Below, one piece after another: positions 56,136 through 64,000 of a DNA stretch of 64,000 nt. Location of the stretch: NCBI RefSeq assembly GCF_021246445.1, contig NZ_JAJQXW010000001.1, positions 1,320,168 to 1,384,167 of the forward strand. The letters are read 5' to 3'. Under the pieces are notes generated by a model. That model made no database searches. It was not told the DNA's origin and saw nothing but the letters and a program-made list of their open reading frames with translations. Position 1 is the first letter of the stretch. Every line of letters begins with the position of its first letter. This stretch comes from Rhabdothermincola salaria (lineage in GTDB: Bacteria > Actinomycetota > Acidimicrobiia > Acidimicrobiales > Acidimicrobilacustridaceae). The position numbers and the translations under genes are program-made.

Positions 56136-57236
56136 CTACCCCTCGGCCGGGAAGAGGCCCTCGGGGAGGCCGTCGAGGCCCTCGAGGTCGGGCGTGGGCA
56201 TCGGCGGGGGCTGGGCCCCGGCCGGCGGCAGCACCTGGCCGGACTCGGCGTCCCACCGACCCCACTTGGGGTCGACGCTCACGTCGGCGTCGGTGAGGAG
56301 CCCGGCGAGGGCGTCGCCGATGATGGCCTGTCCGTTCTGCTGCACGGCGCGGGCCAACTGGCTGCGGGCGTCCTCGAACGACACCTCACCGCGGGCGGTG
56401 ACGAGGATCAGGTGGTACCCGAAGCTGGTGCGCACCGGCTCGCTCACCTCGCCGATCGGCTGGGACCACACGACCTCGTCGAACTCGGCCACGTAGGTGC
56501 CCTCGGGAGCGCAGCCCAGCTCGCCGCCCGCTGAGGCGCTGCCGGGGTCGTCGGAGAACTCGGCGGCCAGGGCCCCGAAGTCATCGGTGCCGTCGAGCTG
56601 CCCGGCGATGGTCTCGATCTCGGCCAGCGCCTCGGCGAACTGCGCCTCGGTGGGTTCGGCGGAGCCGTCGCCGGCCTGGACCAGGATGTGGTTGGCGCAG
56701 GCCCGGTCCTCCTGGGTCTGGGCCTCGTAGAGCTCACGGAGCCCTTCGTCGCTGGCGGCCCGGTCGAGGATGTCGGCCCCGAGGACCAGGAAGCTGGCAT
56801 AGCCGCTCACGAGGTCTTGGCGGTTGGAGTCGGGGAGCTCGTCGAGCACGGCGAGGCCGGCCGGATCGGCGGTGCTGCCACCACCCTGGCCACCGGTGGG
56901 CGAGAACTGGAAGCTGAGCTGCACCTCGGCGTTGCGCAGGTCGGTCTCGCTGACCTCGAGGCCACGCTGGGCGACCTCGGCGGACGCCACCCGGAACAGC
57001 ACCTGGGCGTTGAGCAGCTGGGCGGCCAGGGCGGTGGACCACCCGTTGCCCACCTCGCCCTCGGGGGTGAGGGCGTCGAGCTGGTCGACGAGCGCTTCCT
57101 CGGAGAGGCTCCACCCCTCCACGGTGAGGGCCTTCGGCGTGACCGAGGAACACGAGGCCCCGACCAGAGCGGCGGCCAGGACCAGGGCGAGCAGGGCGAG
57201 AGAGCTGCGAGCGTTCGTCTTCACAAGGTCGCTCAC
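56136..57236 (-). CDS. PpiC/SurA-like peptidyl-prolyl isomerase, probable lipoprotein
   Basis: A 366-aa secreted foldase. Signal LLALVLAAALVGASC ends in a Cys, so it may be lipidated, though Gly at -3 is unusual. A SurA N-like helical part is followed by a parvulin domain: CANHILVQAGDG, FGALAAEFSDDPGSASAGGE, FDEVVWSQPIGEVSEPVRTS, FGYHLILVTARG. The C-terminus is Pro-rich. GTG 57236 overlaps the mfd stop (GTGA); GTG 57224 is an alternative that begins closer to the signal. It helps fold exported proteins. Confidence 0.88.
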   Translation of the reverse strand: MSDLVKTNARSSLALLALVLAAALVGASCSSVTPKALTVEGWSLSEEALVDQLDALTPEGEVGNGWSTALAAQLLNAQVLFRVASAEVAQRGLEVSETDLRNAEVQLSFQFSPTGGQGGGSTADPAGLAVLDELPDSNRQDLVSGYASFLVLGADILDRAASDEGLRELYEAQTQEDRACANHILVQAGDGSAEPTEAQFAEALAEIETIAGQLDGTDDFGALAAEFSDDPGSASAGGELGCAPEGTYVAEFDEVVWSQPIGEVSEPVRTSFGYHLILVTARGEVSFEDARSQLARAVQQNGQAIIGDALAGLLTDADVSVDPKWGRWDAESGQVLPPAGAQPPPMPTPDLEGLDGLPEGLFPAEG

Positions 57237-60200
57237 ACTACCGAAGGGGTCTTGTCCGGCGAAGTCGACACCTCGGCGGGTACGAGGTCGGCGAGGGCAG
57301 CCACGATCTCCCCCGCCGCGCCCGCCGCGGTCTTCACCGCGAGCAGGACCTGCTCGACCGCCGGCTTGATCACCGTGCCCTTGTAGAGGCGCTCGACGCG
57401 CACCGACTTCGACGCGGGAAGGGTGAGCGGGAACAGGCGGGCCACATACTTGGGTCCCCCGAAGCCGGGGCCCTTGGTGACCACGACCTCGCGGATGCCG
57501 GTGCGCACGCACTCGGCACGGAGGCGGGCCACCTCGAGCAGGGCCTCGGCGGCAGCCGGAAGCGGCCCGTAGCGGTCCTCCCACTCGGACCGGATGTCGT
57601 CGACCTCGGCTTCGGTGGTGACACCGGCCAGGCGCCGATAGGCCTCGAGTCGCAGCTCCTCGCGCTCGACGTACTGGCGCGGGAGGTTGGCGTCGAACGG
57701 CAGCTCGATCTTGATCTCGGCCGGCTCACGGGGCGTCTCGCCCTTCAACTCGGCCACGGCCTCGGTGACCATCTGGCAGTACAGGTCGTAGCCGACCGCG
57801 GCGATGTGTCCGCTCTGCCCGGTGCCCAACAGGTTGCCCGCACCGCGGATCTCGAGGTCGCGCATGGCGATCTTGAACCCCGACCCCAGCTCGGTGGCCT
57901 CGCCGATGGTCTTGAGCCGTTCGTAGGCCTCCTCGGTGAGGGAGCGGTCCGGCGGGAAGAACAGGTAGGCGTAGGCCCGCTGCCCCGAGCGACCCACCCG
58001 CCCCCGCAGCTGGTGGAGCTGGCCGAGGCCGAGCAGGTCGGCGCGGTCGACCACCAGGGTGTTCACCGTGGGCATGTCGATGCCCGACTCGATGATGGTG
58101 GTGCAGACCAGGACGTCGAACTCGCCTTCCCAGAAGTCGAGGACGACCTTCTCGAGCGTGCCTTCGTCCATCTGGCCGTGGGCCACGGCGATGCGGGCCT
58201 CGGGCACCAGCTCTCGCAGCTGCGCGGCCACCCGCTCGATGTCCTGCACCCGGTTGTGCACGAAGAACACCTGGCCCTCGCGCAGCAGCTCCCGTCGCAG
58301 CGACTCGGCGATGGCCCGCTCGTCCTGCTCACCGACGTAGGTGAGGATGGGCTGGCGCTCGCTGGGGGGCGTGTTGAGCAGCGTGAGGTCGCGGATGCCG
58401 GTGAGGCTCATCTCCAGGGTGCGGGGGATGGGTGTGGCCGACAGGGTGAGCACGTCGACGCCCACCTTGAGGTTCTTGATGGACTCCTTGTGGTTGACGC
58501 CGAAGCGCTGCTCCTCGTCGACCACCAGCAGTCCGAGGTCCTTGAACCGCAGGTCGGGGGCCAGGAGTCGATGGGTGCCGATGACCAGGTCGACGTCGCC
58601 GCTGGCGAGGCCCTCGACGACCTTCTTGGCCTGGGCGTTGGTGAGGAACCGGCTGAGCACCTCGACCCGGATCGGGTAGCTGGCGAACCGTTCGGCGAAG
58701 GTGGTGAAGTGCTGTTGGGCCAGCAGGGTGGTGGGCACCAACACCGCGGTCTGCTTGCCGTCCTGGATGGCCTTGAAGACCGCCCGGATGGCGACCTCGG
58801 TCTTGCCGAACCCGACGTCGCCGCAGACGAGGCGGTCCATGGGGGCGTCGGCCTCCATGTCGGCCTTGACCTCGGTGATGGCCTTGAGCTGGTCGGGGGT
58901 CGGCTCGAAGGGGAAGGACTCCTCGAGCTCGCGCTGCCATGGCGTGTCCGACCCGAAGGCGTGCCCGGGGGCCGTCACCCGCTTCTGGTAGAGCACCACC
59001 AGCTCCTGGGCGATCTCGGTGACCGCGGCCCGGACCTTGGCCTTGCTCTTCTGCCACTCACCGCCGCCCAACCGGCTGAGGCTGGGCGAGTCGCCGCCGG
59101 TGTAGTGGCGCACGGCGTCGATCTGGTCCGACGGCACGTAGAGCTTGTCGTCGCCGCGGTACTCGAGGAGCAGGTAGTCGCGCTCGACGCCCCCGATGGC
59201 CCGCTTGACCATGCCGCCGTAACGGGCCACGCCGTGCTGGAAGTGCACCACGTGATCGCCGACCTTGAGGTCGTCGAAGTAGCCCTGGGCGGCCGCCTTG
59301 CGGGGCTTGGCCCGCCGGTGGGCCCGGCGCCGGCCGGTGACGTCGGCCTCGGCCAGCACGGCCAGGCGCACCGACGGCAACAGGAACCCTCGCTCGATGG
59401 GAGCGACGACGACGTGGCCCCCGGCGACGGTGAGGTCGGCGACGCCCCGCTCGTCGAGGTCGAGGTGGATGCCCTGCTCCCCCAGCAGCGACACCAGCCG
59501 GGCACCGGAACCGGCGCCGTCGGCCGCCACCACCACGCGGTAGTCGTCGTCGAGGAGCTCACGGAGCTGGCGCACGAGGCCCTCGCCGTCGCCCACGACC
59601 GGGTTCCAGCCGGCCGCCGCCACGGTGGCCACGTCGGGTCCCTCGGGGGCGGTGGTCACGGTCCACGAGGGAGCCGTGGTGCGCACGAGGAGCCGCTCGA
59701 ACGGCAGGTGGAGCCGGGGGAACGGCGACCGGTGGGTGTCGGCGCGATGGCCGGCGGAGGGCGTGTCCTCGGCCGACGTGCCCGCCCCTTCGCCGCCCGC
59801 GGCCTGGTCGGCCTCGTCGGCATCGGCGCCCGGCACCGGACCGTCGTCGAGGGCCCCCCAGGTGCGGGCCAGGGTGACGGCGAGGTCGTCCTCCTCGGCG
59901 AGGATGTCACCGGCGCGGTCGCGCATGCGTCGGGGCTCGAACAACAGCACCTGGGCGTCGTCGTCGAGCAGGTCGAAGAGCACCTCGGCGTCGTCGCTGT
60001 CGCGGCCGTCGGCGACCAACCAGGGCAGCCACGACTCCATGCCGTCGAAGGTCTGGCCCTCGGCCAGGCGCTCCCATTGCTCGCGTCCCCACGGCTCGGC
60101 GGCGATGAGCTTCTCGGCCCGGGCCCTGACCTCGGCGGTGGGCAGCAGCTCGCGGCACGGGAACAGCTCGACCTCGGCCAGGTCGACCGTGGAGCGCTGA

Positions 60201-60826
60201 TCGGCGGGCGAGAACTCGGTGAGGCGGTCGACCTCGTCACCCCAGAGATCGATGCGTACCGGGGCGTCGGCCGTGCTCGGGTAGACGTCGACGATGGAGC
60301 CTCGCACCGCGACCTCGCCGCGGTGCTCCACCTGGTACTCGCGGCGGTAGCCGAACGCGACCAGCTCCTCGACGAGCTCGGTGGGGTCGACCCGGTCGCC
60401 GGCGCCGACCACGATGGGCTCGACGTCGGCCACGTGGGGACCGAGGCGCTGGACCAGCGCCCGGACCGGGGCCACCACGACCCGCGGGGCCCGCTGCGGG
60501 TCGCGGAGGTGCCACAGGGTGCGCAACCGCCGGCCCATGGTGTCGGTGTTGGGGCTGACCCGCTCGAAGGGCAGGGTCTCCCAGGCGGGGAACAGGTCGA
60601 CCTCGTCGGGACCGAGGAAGGCCACCAGGTCGTTGGTGAGACGCTCCGCCTCGCCGGAGGTGGGCACTGCCACCACGATGGGTTGACGGTCGGAGCGGTG
60701 GGCCAGGCCGGCCACCACCACGGCCCGGGCCGGTTCGGGGACGGCCAGGACGGCATCGCGACGGCCCATGACCTCAGTGAGGCCGGGCTCGTCGGCGAGG
60801 AGCGGGGGGAGATCGGAGAGCGCCAT
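57233..60826 (-). CDS. mfd: Transcription-repair coupling factor Mfd
   Basis: A 1197-aa Mfd. The N-terminal UvrB-homology region (residues 1-350) has an acidic insert near residue 350 (DADEADQAAGGEGAG). The RNA-polymerase interaction module follows (VGDHVVHFQHGVARYGGM, YVPSDQIDAVRHYTGG), then the RecG-like motor: Walker A CGDVGFGKTEVAIRA, DEEQRFGVNHKE as DEEQ box and LHQLRGRVGRSGQRAYAYLF. It removes stalled RNA polymerase and recruits UvrA. GAGG 5 nt before ATG 60826. Confidence 0.97.
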   Translation of the reverse strand: MALSDLPPLLADEPGLTEVMGRRDAVLAVPEPARAVVVAGLAHRSDRQPIVVAVPTSGEAERLTNDLVAFLGPDEVDLFPAWETLPFERVSPNTDTMGRRLRTLWHLRDPQRAPRVVVAPVRALVQRLGPHVADVEPIVVGAGDRVDPTELVEELVAFGYRREYQVEHRGEVAVRGSIVDVYPSTADAPVRIDLWGDEVDRLTEFSPADQRSTVDLAEVELFPCRELLPTAEVRARAEKLIAAEPWGREQWERLAEGQTFDGMESWLPWLVADGRDSDDAEVLFDLLDDDAQVLLFEPRRMRDRAGDILAEEDDLAVTLARTWGALDDGPVPGADADEADQAAGGEGAGTSAEDTPSAGHRADTHRSPFPRLHLPFERLLVRTTAPSWTVTTAPEGPDVATVAAAGWNPVVGDGEGLVRQLRELLDDDYRVVVAADGAGSGARLVSLLGEQGIHLDLDERGVADLTVAGGHVVVAPIERGFLLPSVRLAVLAEADVTGRRRAHRRAKPRKAAAQGYFDDLKVGDHVVHFQHGVARYGGMVKRAIGGVERDYLLLEYRGDDKLYVPSDQIDAVRHYTGGDSPSLSRLGGGEWQKSKAKVRAAVTEIAQELVVLYQKRVTAPGHAFGSDTPWQRELEESFPFEPTPDQLKAITEVKADMEADAPMDRLVCGDVGFGKTEVAIRAVFKAIQDGKQTAVLVPTTLLAQQHFTTFAERFASYPIRVEVLSRFLTNAQAKKVVEGLASGDVDLVIGTHRLLAPDLRFKDLGLLVVDEEQRFGVNHKESIKNLKVGVDVLTLSATPIPRTLEMSLTGIRDLTLLNTPPSERQPILTYVGEQDERAIAESLRRELLREGQVFFVHNRVQDIERVAAQLRELVPEARIAVAHGQMDEGTLEKVVLDFWEGEFDVLVCTTIIESGIDMPTVNTLVVDRADLLGLGQLHQLRGRVGRSGQRAYAYLFFPPDRSLTEEAYERLKTIGEATELGSGFKIAMRDLEIRGAGNLLGTGQSGHIAAVGYDLYCQMVTEAVAELKGETPREPAEIKIELPFDANLPRQYVEREELRLEAYRRLAGVTTEAEVDDIRSEWEDRYGPLPAAAEALLEVARLRAECVRTGIREVVVTKGPGFGGPKYVARLFPLTLPASKSVRVERLYKGTVIKPAVEQVLLAVKTAAGAAGEIVAALADLVPAEVSTSPDKTPSVV

Positions 60827-60890
60827 GAGGACCTCGGAGGCTACCGGCCGCGGCACCCGGCCGGAGCGGGCGGCGAACGTGTCAGTTGCC

Positions 60891-61511
60891 TCAGCGCCGT
60901 CGGGTGTTGACCTGGTTCATGGCCGCCTCGGGACCCTCGGCGAGGATCAGCTCCACGGCGTCGGCGGCTTCCTGCACGGCGATGTCGAGCTCGGTGCGCT
61001 CGGACTTGCCGACCCGCTTGAGCACGTGGTCGGCTCCTTGCTCCTTGCTCGGTGGCTTGCCCACGCCGATGCGCACCCGCACGAAATCGGCGGTGTGGAG
61101 GTGGGCCTTGATCGACCGCAATCCGTTGTGGCCGGCGAGCCCGCCGCCCACCTTGACCTTGACCTGCCCCAGCGGGAGGTCGAGCTCGTCGTGGACGACG
61201 ACGAGCGCCTGGGGGTCCTCGATGCCGTGGCGGCGCACGAGCGGACCGACGGCATCACCCGACAGGTTCATGTAGGTCAGCGGCTGGGCCAGCGTCACGC
61301 GCCGGCCGTCGATGCGCACCTCGGCCACCAGGGAGTTCTCGCGCCCGCCCTTCAGCGAGCCGGCGTGGCGCTGGGCCAGCAGCTCGATCACGTCGAAGCC
61401 GACGTTGTGGCGGGTGTGGGCGTACTCCTTGCCGGGGTTGCCGAGCCCCACGACCAACAGGTCGGCCGGGGTCCCGCGGCGAGCGTGCTCACGCCGTCTG
61501 CCGAAGGCCAT
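60891..61511 (-). CDS. pth: Peptidyl-tRNA hydrolase
   Basis: A 206-aa Pth, which frees tRNA from stalled peptidyl-tRNA. LLVVGLGNPGKEYAHTRHNV holds the catalytic His, PLTYMNLSGDAVGPLVRR and VVHDELDLPLGQVKVKVGGG the catalytic Asp, and GHNGLRSIKAHL is the next block. About 17 extra N-terminal residues are basic. It is between rplY and mfd, a conserved order. Confidence 0.97.
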   Translation of the reverse strand: MAFGRRREHARRGTPADLLVVGLGNPGKEYAHTRHNVGFDVIELLAQRHAGSLKGGRENSLVAEVRIDGRRVTLAQPLTYMNLSGDAVGPLVRRHGIEDPQALVVVHDELDLPLGQVKVKVGGGLAGHNGLRSIKAHLHTADFVRVRIGVGKPPSKEQGADHVLKRVGKSERTELDIAVQEAADAVELILAEGPEAAMNQVNTRRR

Positions 61512-61579
61512 GGTCGTCGCGCGCTCCCGGTTCGGTGGCGGCCGCCCCGTCCCTCAGCCGAGGGCCGCGGCGGCGAGGA

Positions 61580-62266
61580 TCACTCGCTGTCGCCCTCGGA
61601 CTCGGACTCGTCCGACGCCTCGGCCCCTTCGGCGCCCTCGGCCTCGTAGCCCGTGCCCTCCTCGTCGAAGGCGGCGTCGCTGGGATCGACGCCGGCATCG
61701 ATGAGGGTGGTGAAGCGGGTGCCCACGCCGACGACGACGGGGGCCTCCGGGTCGAGATCGGTGGAGACGCCCCGGGGCAGCTCCACGTCGGCGACGGTGA
61801 TGACCCCACCGATGGTGAGGTCGGTGACGTCGATCTCGAACTGGGTCGGGATGTCGGCCGGCTTGGCGTTGACCGTGAAGGTCTTGAGGGTCTGGTCGAC
61901 GATGCCGCGACGGTCCTCGACGTCCTTGGCGAAGCCGGTGAGGAGGATGGGCACGTCGACGGAGGTCTCGGCGTCGCGGTCGAGGCGGAGGAAGTCGACG
62001 TGTAGGACGTCGCGCCGCACCGGGTCGCGCTGCATGTCCTTGACCAGGGTGAGCTCGGTCTCGCCGTCGATCTCGAGGTCGATGAGGGCGTTGAGGCCGG
62101 CATCGGTGGTGAGCACCCGGCGCAGCTCGGTCCACTCCACGGCGACGGCGACGGCGTCACGCCCCAGCCCGTAGACGACGCCGGGGACCTTGCCCTCGTT
62201 GCGGAGACGGCCGGACGTGCGCGAGCCGAGCTCGCGACCGGTGGTGGCGGTGAGGGTGAGTTCCAT
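61580..62266 (-). CDS. rplY: Ribosomal protein bL25 (CTC form)
   Basis: A 228-aa bL25 of the general stress protein CTC type, which binds 5S rRNA. TATTGRELGSRTSGRLRNEG and KVPGVVYGLGRDAVAVAVEW form the L25 domain, followed by the beta-rich TL5 C-domain (DVPILLTGFAKDVEDRRGIV). The last 40 residues are very acidic. A TAGGAT box at 62340-62335 and an AGGAG ribosome site are upstream. It is followed by pth. Confidence 0.96.
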   Translation of the reverse strand: MELTLTATTGRELGSRTSGRLRNEGKVPGVVYGLGRDAVAVAVEWTELRRVLTTDAGLNALIDLEIDGETELTLVKDMQRDPVRRDVLHVDFLRLDRDAETSVDVPILLTGFAKDVEDRRGIVDQTLKTFTVNAKPADIPTQFEIDVTDLTIGGVITVADVELPRGVSTDLDPEAPVVVGVGTRFTTLIDAGVDPSDAAFDEEGTGYEAEGAEGAEASDESESEGDSE

Positions 62267-62412
62267 GGTCTGTCAGGTGCTCCTGGGGCGGCGGCCGGTG
62301 CGCGCGCCGGCGGGTGGCGGAAGAACGGCAGGCAATCCTACCGGGGGCCGGCCGAACCCGGGAAATCCTCCGGCGACCGTGCCCGCGGGCCGAGGGCGTG
62401 CCGCCCCCGAGG

Positions 62413-63393
62413 TCAGGACTGGTTGGCTCCCCCGAAGATCTCCGAGACGGAGGTGTCCTCGAAGACGGCGTCGATCGCGTCGGCAATCACGCTGGCCACG
62501 GACAGCACCTCGATCTTGTCGAGCTGCTTCTCCGACGGCAGGGGCAGGGTGTTGGTGACGATGACGCGGGTGATCACCGAGTTCTTGAGCCGGTCGATGG
62601 CCGGGCCCGAGAGCACCCCGTGGGTGCAGGCGGCGTGGACCTCGGCGGCACCGTGCTCCATGAGCTGCTCGGCGGCGGCGACGATGGTGCCGCCGGTGTC
62701 GATCATGTCGTCGATGAGCACGCACGTGCGCCCCTGCACCTCGCCCACGACGTCGCGGGCCTCGACCGCGTTCTTCTGTCCCTTCACCCGGCGCTTGTGC
62801 ACGATGGCGAGGTCGGCGTGCAAGGAGTTGGCGTAGCGCTCGGCCACCTTCACCCGGCCGGCGTCCGGCGACACCACCACCAGGTCGTCGCCCAGGCTGC
62901 GCATGTGCTCGACGAGCACGGGCATGGCGGTGAGGTGGTCGACGGGGCCGTCGAAGAAGCCCTGGATCTGCCCCGAGTGCAGGTCGACGCTGATGAGGCG
63001 CTTGGCGCCGGCCGACTTGAACATGTTGGCGACGAGCTTGGCGGTGATCGGCTCTCGTCCCTCGGACTTGCGGTCCTGGCGGCCGTATCCGTAGAAGGGC
63101 GCGACTGCAGTGATCCGCTTGGCCGAGGCCCGCTGGGCGGCATCGACCATGATCAGCTGCTCCATGAGGGCGTCGTTCACCGACATGGTGTCGGTGCCGA
63201 CGTGGCTCTGGATGATGAACACGTCGGTGCCCCGCACGGACTCACCGAAGCGGCAGTGCAGCTCGCCGTTGGCGAAGCGACCCAGGTTGGCGTCACCGAG
63301 CTCCACCCCCAGCTGCTCGGCGATCTCGGTCGCCAGAGGGAGATTCGCCCGCCCCGACACGAGGTGCAGGCGCTTCTTGGTGACCAACTCCAT
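62413..63393 (-). CDS. prs: Ribose-phosphate pyrophosphokinase
   Basis: A 326-aa PRPP synthetase. It transfers pyrophosphate from ATP to ribose 5-phosphate for nucleotide, His and Trp synthesis. GRFANGELHCRFGESVRGTD, PFYGYGRQDRKSEGREPITA, DLHSGQIQGFFDGPVDHL, and the PRPP loop TCVLIDDMIDTGGTIVAAAE are the family marks. GGGGAAGC just upstream of ATG 63393. It follows glmU by 36 nt. Confidence 0.98.
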   Translation of the reverse strand: MELVTKKRLHLVSGRANLPLATEIAEQLGVELGDANLGRFANGELHCRFGESVRGTDVFIIQSHVGTDTMSVNDALMEQLIMVDAAQRASAKRITAVAPFYGYGRQDRKSEGREPITAKLVANMFKSAGAKRLISVDLHSGQIQGFFDGPVDHLTAMPVLVEHMRSLGDDLVVVSPDAGRVKVAERYANSLHADLAIVHKRRVKGQKNAVEARDVVGEVQGRTCVLIDDMIDTGGTIVAAAEQLMEHGAAEVHAACTHGVLSGPAIDRLKNSVITRVIVTNTLPLPSEKQLDKIEVLSVASVIADAIDAVFEDTSVSEIFGGANQS

Positions 63394-63429
63394 GTGCTTC
63401 CCCTGGGGTGGGTGGCGGATGCCCCGGCG

Positions 63430-64000
63430 CTACTGGGCCGGGTCGGCGAGAGTCGCAGTGTAGAACGGCCCCGTGCGCACGCCGTCGGGCACCCGGCTGC
63501 CCGCATCCAGGGCGGCGAAGGGACCGACCACGGTGCCCTCACCGATCTCGGCGTCTCGCCCGACGGTGTGCTCGACCACCGAGGCGGCGCCCACGACGCA
63601 GTCGACGAGGCGGGTGTCGGGGCCGATCTCGGCCCCCGAGCCGATGACGCACCGTCCTTGCAGCATGGTGCCGGGGAACAAGGTGACGTCGGTGGCCAGC
63701 TCGACGGTGGCGTCGACGTAGGTGCGCTCGGGATCGAGCATGGTGACCCCCTTGCGCAGCCAGGCCTCGTTGGTGCGCCGGCGCAGCTCGGCCTCGGCCG
63801 TCGAGAGCTGGACGCGGTCGTTCACCCCCTGGGTGTCGGCTGCGTCGTCGGCCGCGACGGCGGCGACCTGGTAGCCGGCGGCGGCGAGGACCCCGACCAC
63901 GTCGGTGAGGTAGTACTCGCCCTGGACGTTCTCGGGGCTGAGCCGGCGCAGGGCCGGGGCCAACAGGCTGGCCCGGAAGCAATAGATCGAGGTGTTGACC
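63430..64000 (-). CDS. glmU: GlmU-like UDP-GlcNAc pyrophosphorylase, C-terminal part, truncated
   Basis: The C-terminal 189 residues of a GlmU-like protein run off the right edge. GEYYLTDVVGVLAAAGYQVA and QGVNDRVQLSTAEAELRRRT are the end of the nucleotidyltransferase domain. A left-handed beta-helix follows (ATDVTLFPGTMLQGRCVIGS), but the protein stops at VGPFAALDAGSRVPDGVRTG plus ten residues. Normal GlmU continues about 130 residues, with the acetyltransferase catalytic Lys, His and Tyr. No shifted continuation exists in the 36 bp to prs. It probably keeps only the uridylyltransferase activity. Confidence 0.85.
   Translation of the reverse strand, partial: VNTSIYCFRASLLAPALRRLSPENVQGEYYLTDVVGVLAAAGYQVAAVAADDAADTQGVNDRVQLSTAEAELRRRTNEAWLRKGVTMLDPERTYVDATVELATDVTLFPGTMLQGRCVIGSGAEIGPDTRLVDCVVGAASVVEHTVGRDAEIGEGTVVGPFAALDAGSRVPDGVRTGPFYTATLADPAQ

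Noticed and set aside
57806-60910. A 1034-codon plus-strand frame opposite mfd
   Set aside because: The composition is that of an antisense shadow and mfd on the other strand is certain.

Overview
The window reads as chromosome of a high-GC actinobacterium, most likely of class Acidimicrobiia. GC is very high throughout. F420-type luciferase-like oxidoreductases, a DUF501 protein, a form II CoxL and the run glmU-prs-rplY-pth-mfd-mazG-eno-ftsB all fit Actinobacteria. About twenty genes have a TAnnnT -10 box only 6 to 9 nt before the start codon, which suggests widespread leaderless transcription. The class assignment is inference. No rRNA, CRISPR array, insertion sequence or prophage was seen; one tRNA (Leu, UAA) is present.

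Layout. 0-2.5 kb: the edge of an acyl-CoA dehydrogenase, a vapBC-type toxin-antitoxin pair, a metallo-hydrolase and a putative metallopeptidase lipoprotein. 2.5-10 kb: a scattered iron-sulfur assembly (SUF) locus with sufC1-sufS-sufU on the plus strand, then sufD-Rieske-sufC2-pterin dehydratase, a Cys-rich protein and sufB on the minus strand. A near-identical 22-30 bp motif lies before each suf unit. 10-13.5 kb: an F420-type oxidoreductase, DUF2752, gamma-carbonic anhydrase, flavin reductase and a metallo-hydrolase. 13.6-15.7 kb: a thioredoxin-domain protein and a UGSC-family selenoprotein whose in-frame UGA is followed by a well-formed bacterial SECIS hairpin. 15.8-22 kb: mutY, then mesaconyl-CoA-hydratase-like, methylsuccinyl-CoA-dehydrogenase-like and malyl-CoA-lyase-like genes that resemble part of the ethylmalonyl-CoA pathway, with a shared promoter motif. 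22-26 kb: ethanolamine ammonia-lyase eutBC with a DUF885-like hydrolase, then dienelactone hydrolase. 26-41 kb: mixed housekeeping genes (fumarase, solute-binding lipoprotein, oxidoreductases, a PAS/GAF/SpoIIE phosphatase, tRNA-Leu, a Cas4/RecB-like nuclease, an MFS exporter, GNAT).

41-64 kb is the conserved actinobacterial block ppx-DUF501 ... ftsB-eno-mazG-ppiC-mfd-pth-rplY-prs-glmU, all on the minus strand. A 9.4-kb form II CO-dehydrogenase-like (cox) module sits between DUF501 and ftsB, with coxS-coxM on the plus strand facing coxL-coxD-coxE-xdhC on the minus strand.

The most interesting items are the selenoprotein operon, the suf regulatory motif, the probable CUG start of sufD, the cox module inside the ftsB-DUF501 junction, and a glmU that stops before its acetyltransferase active site.
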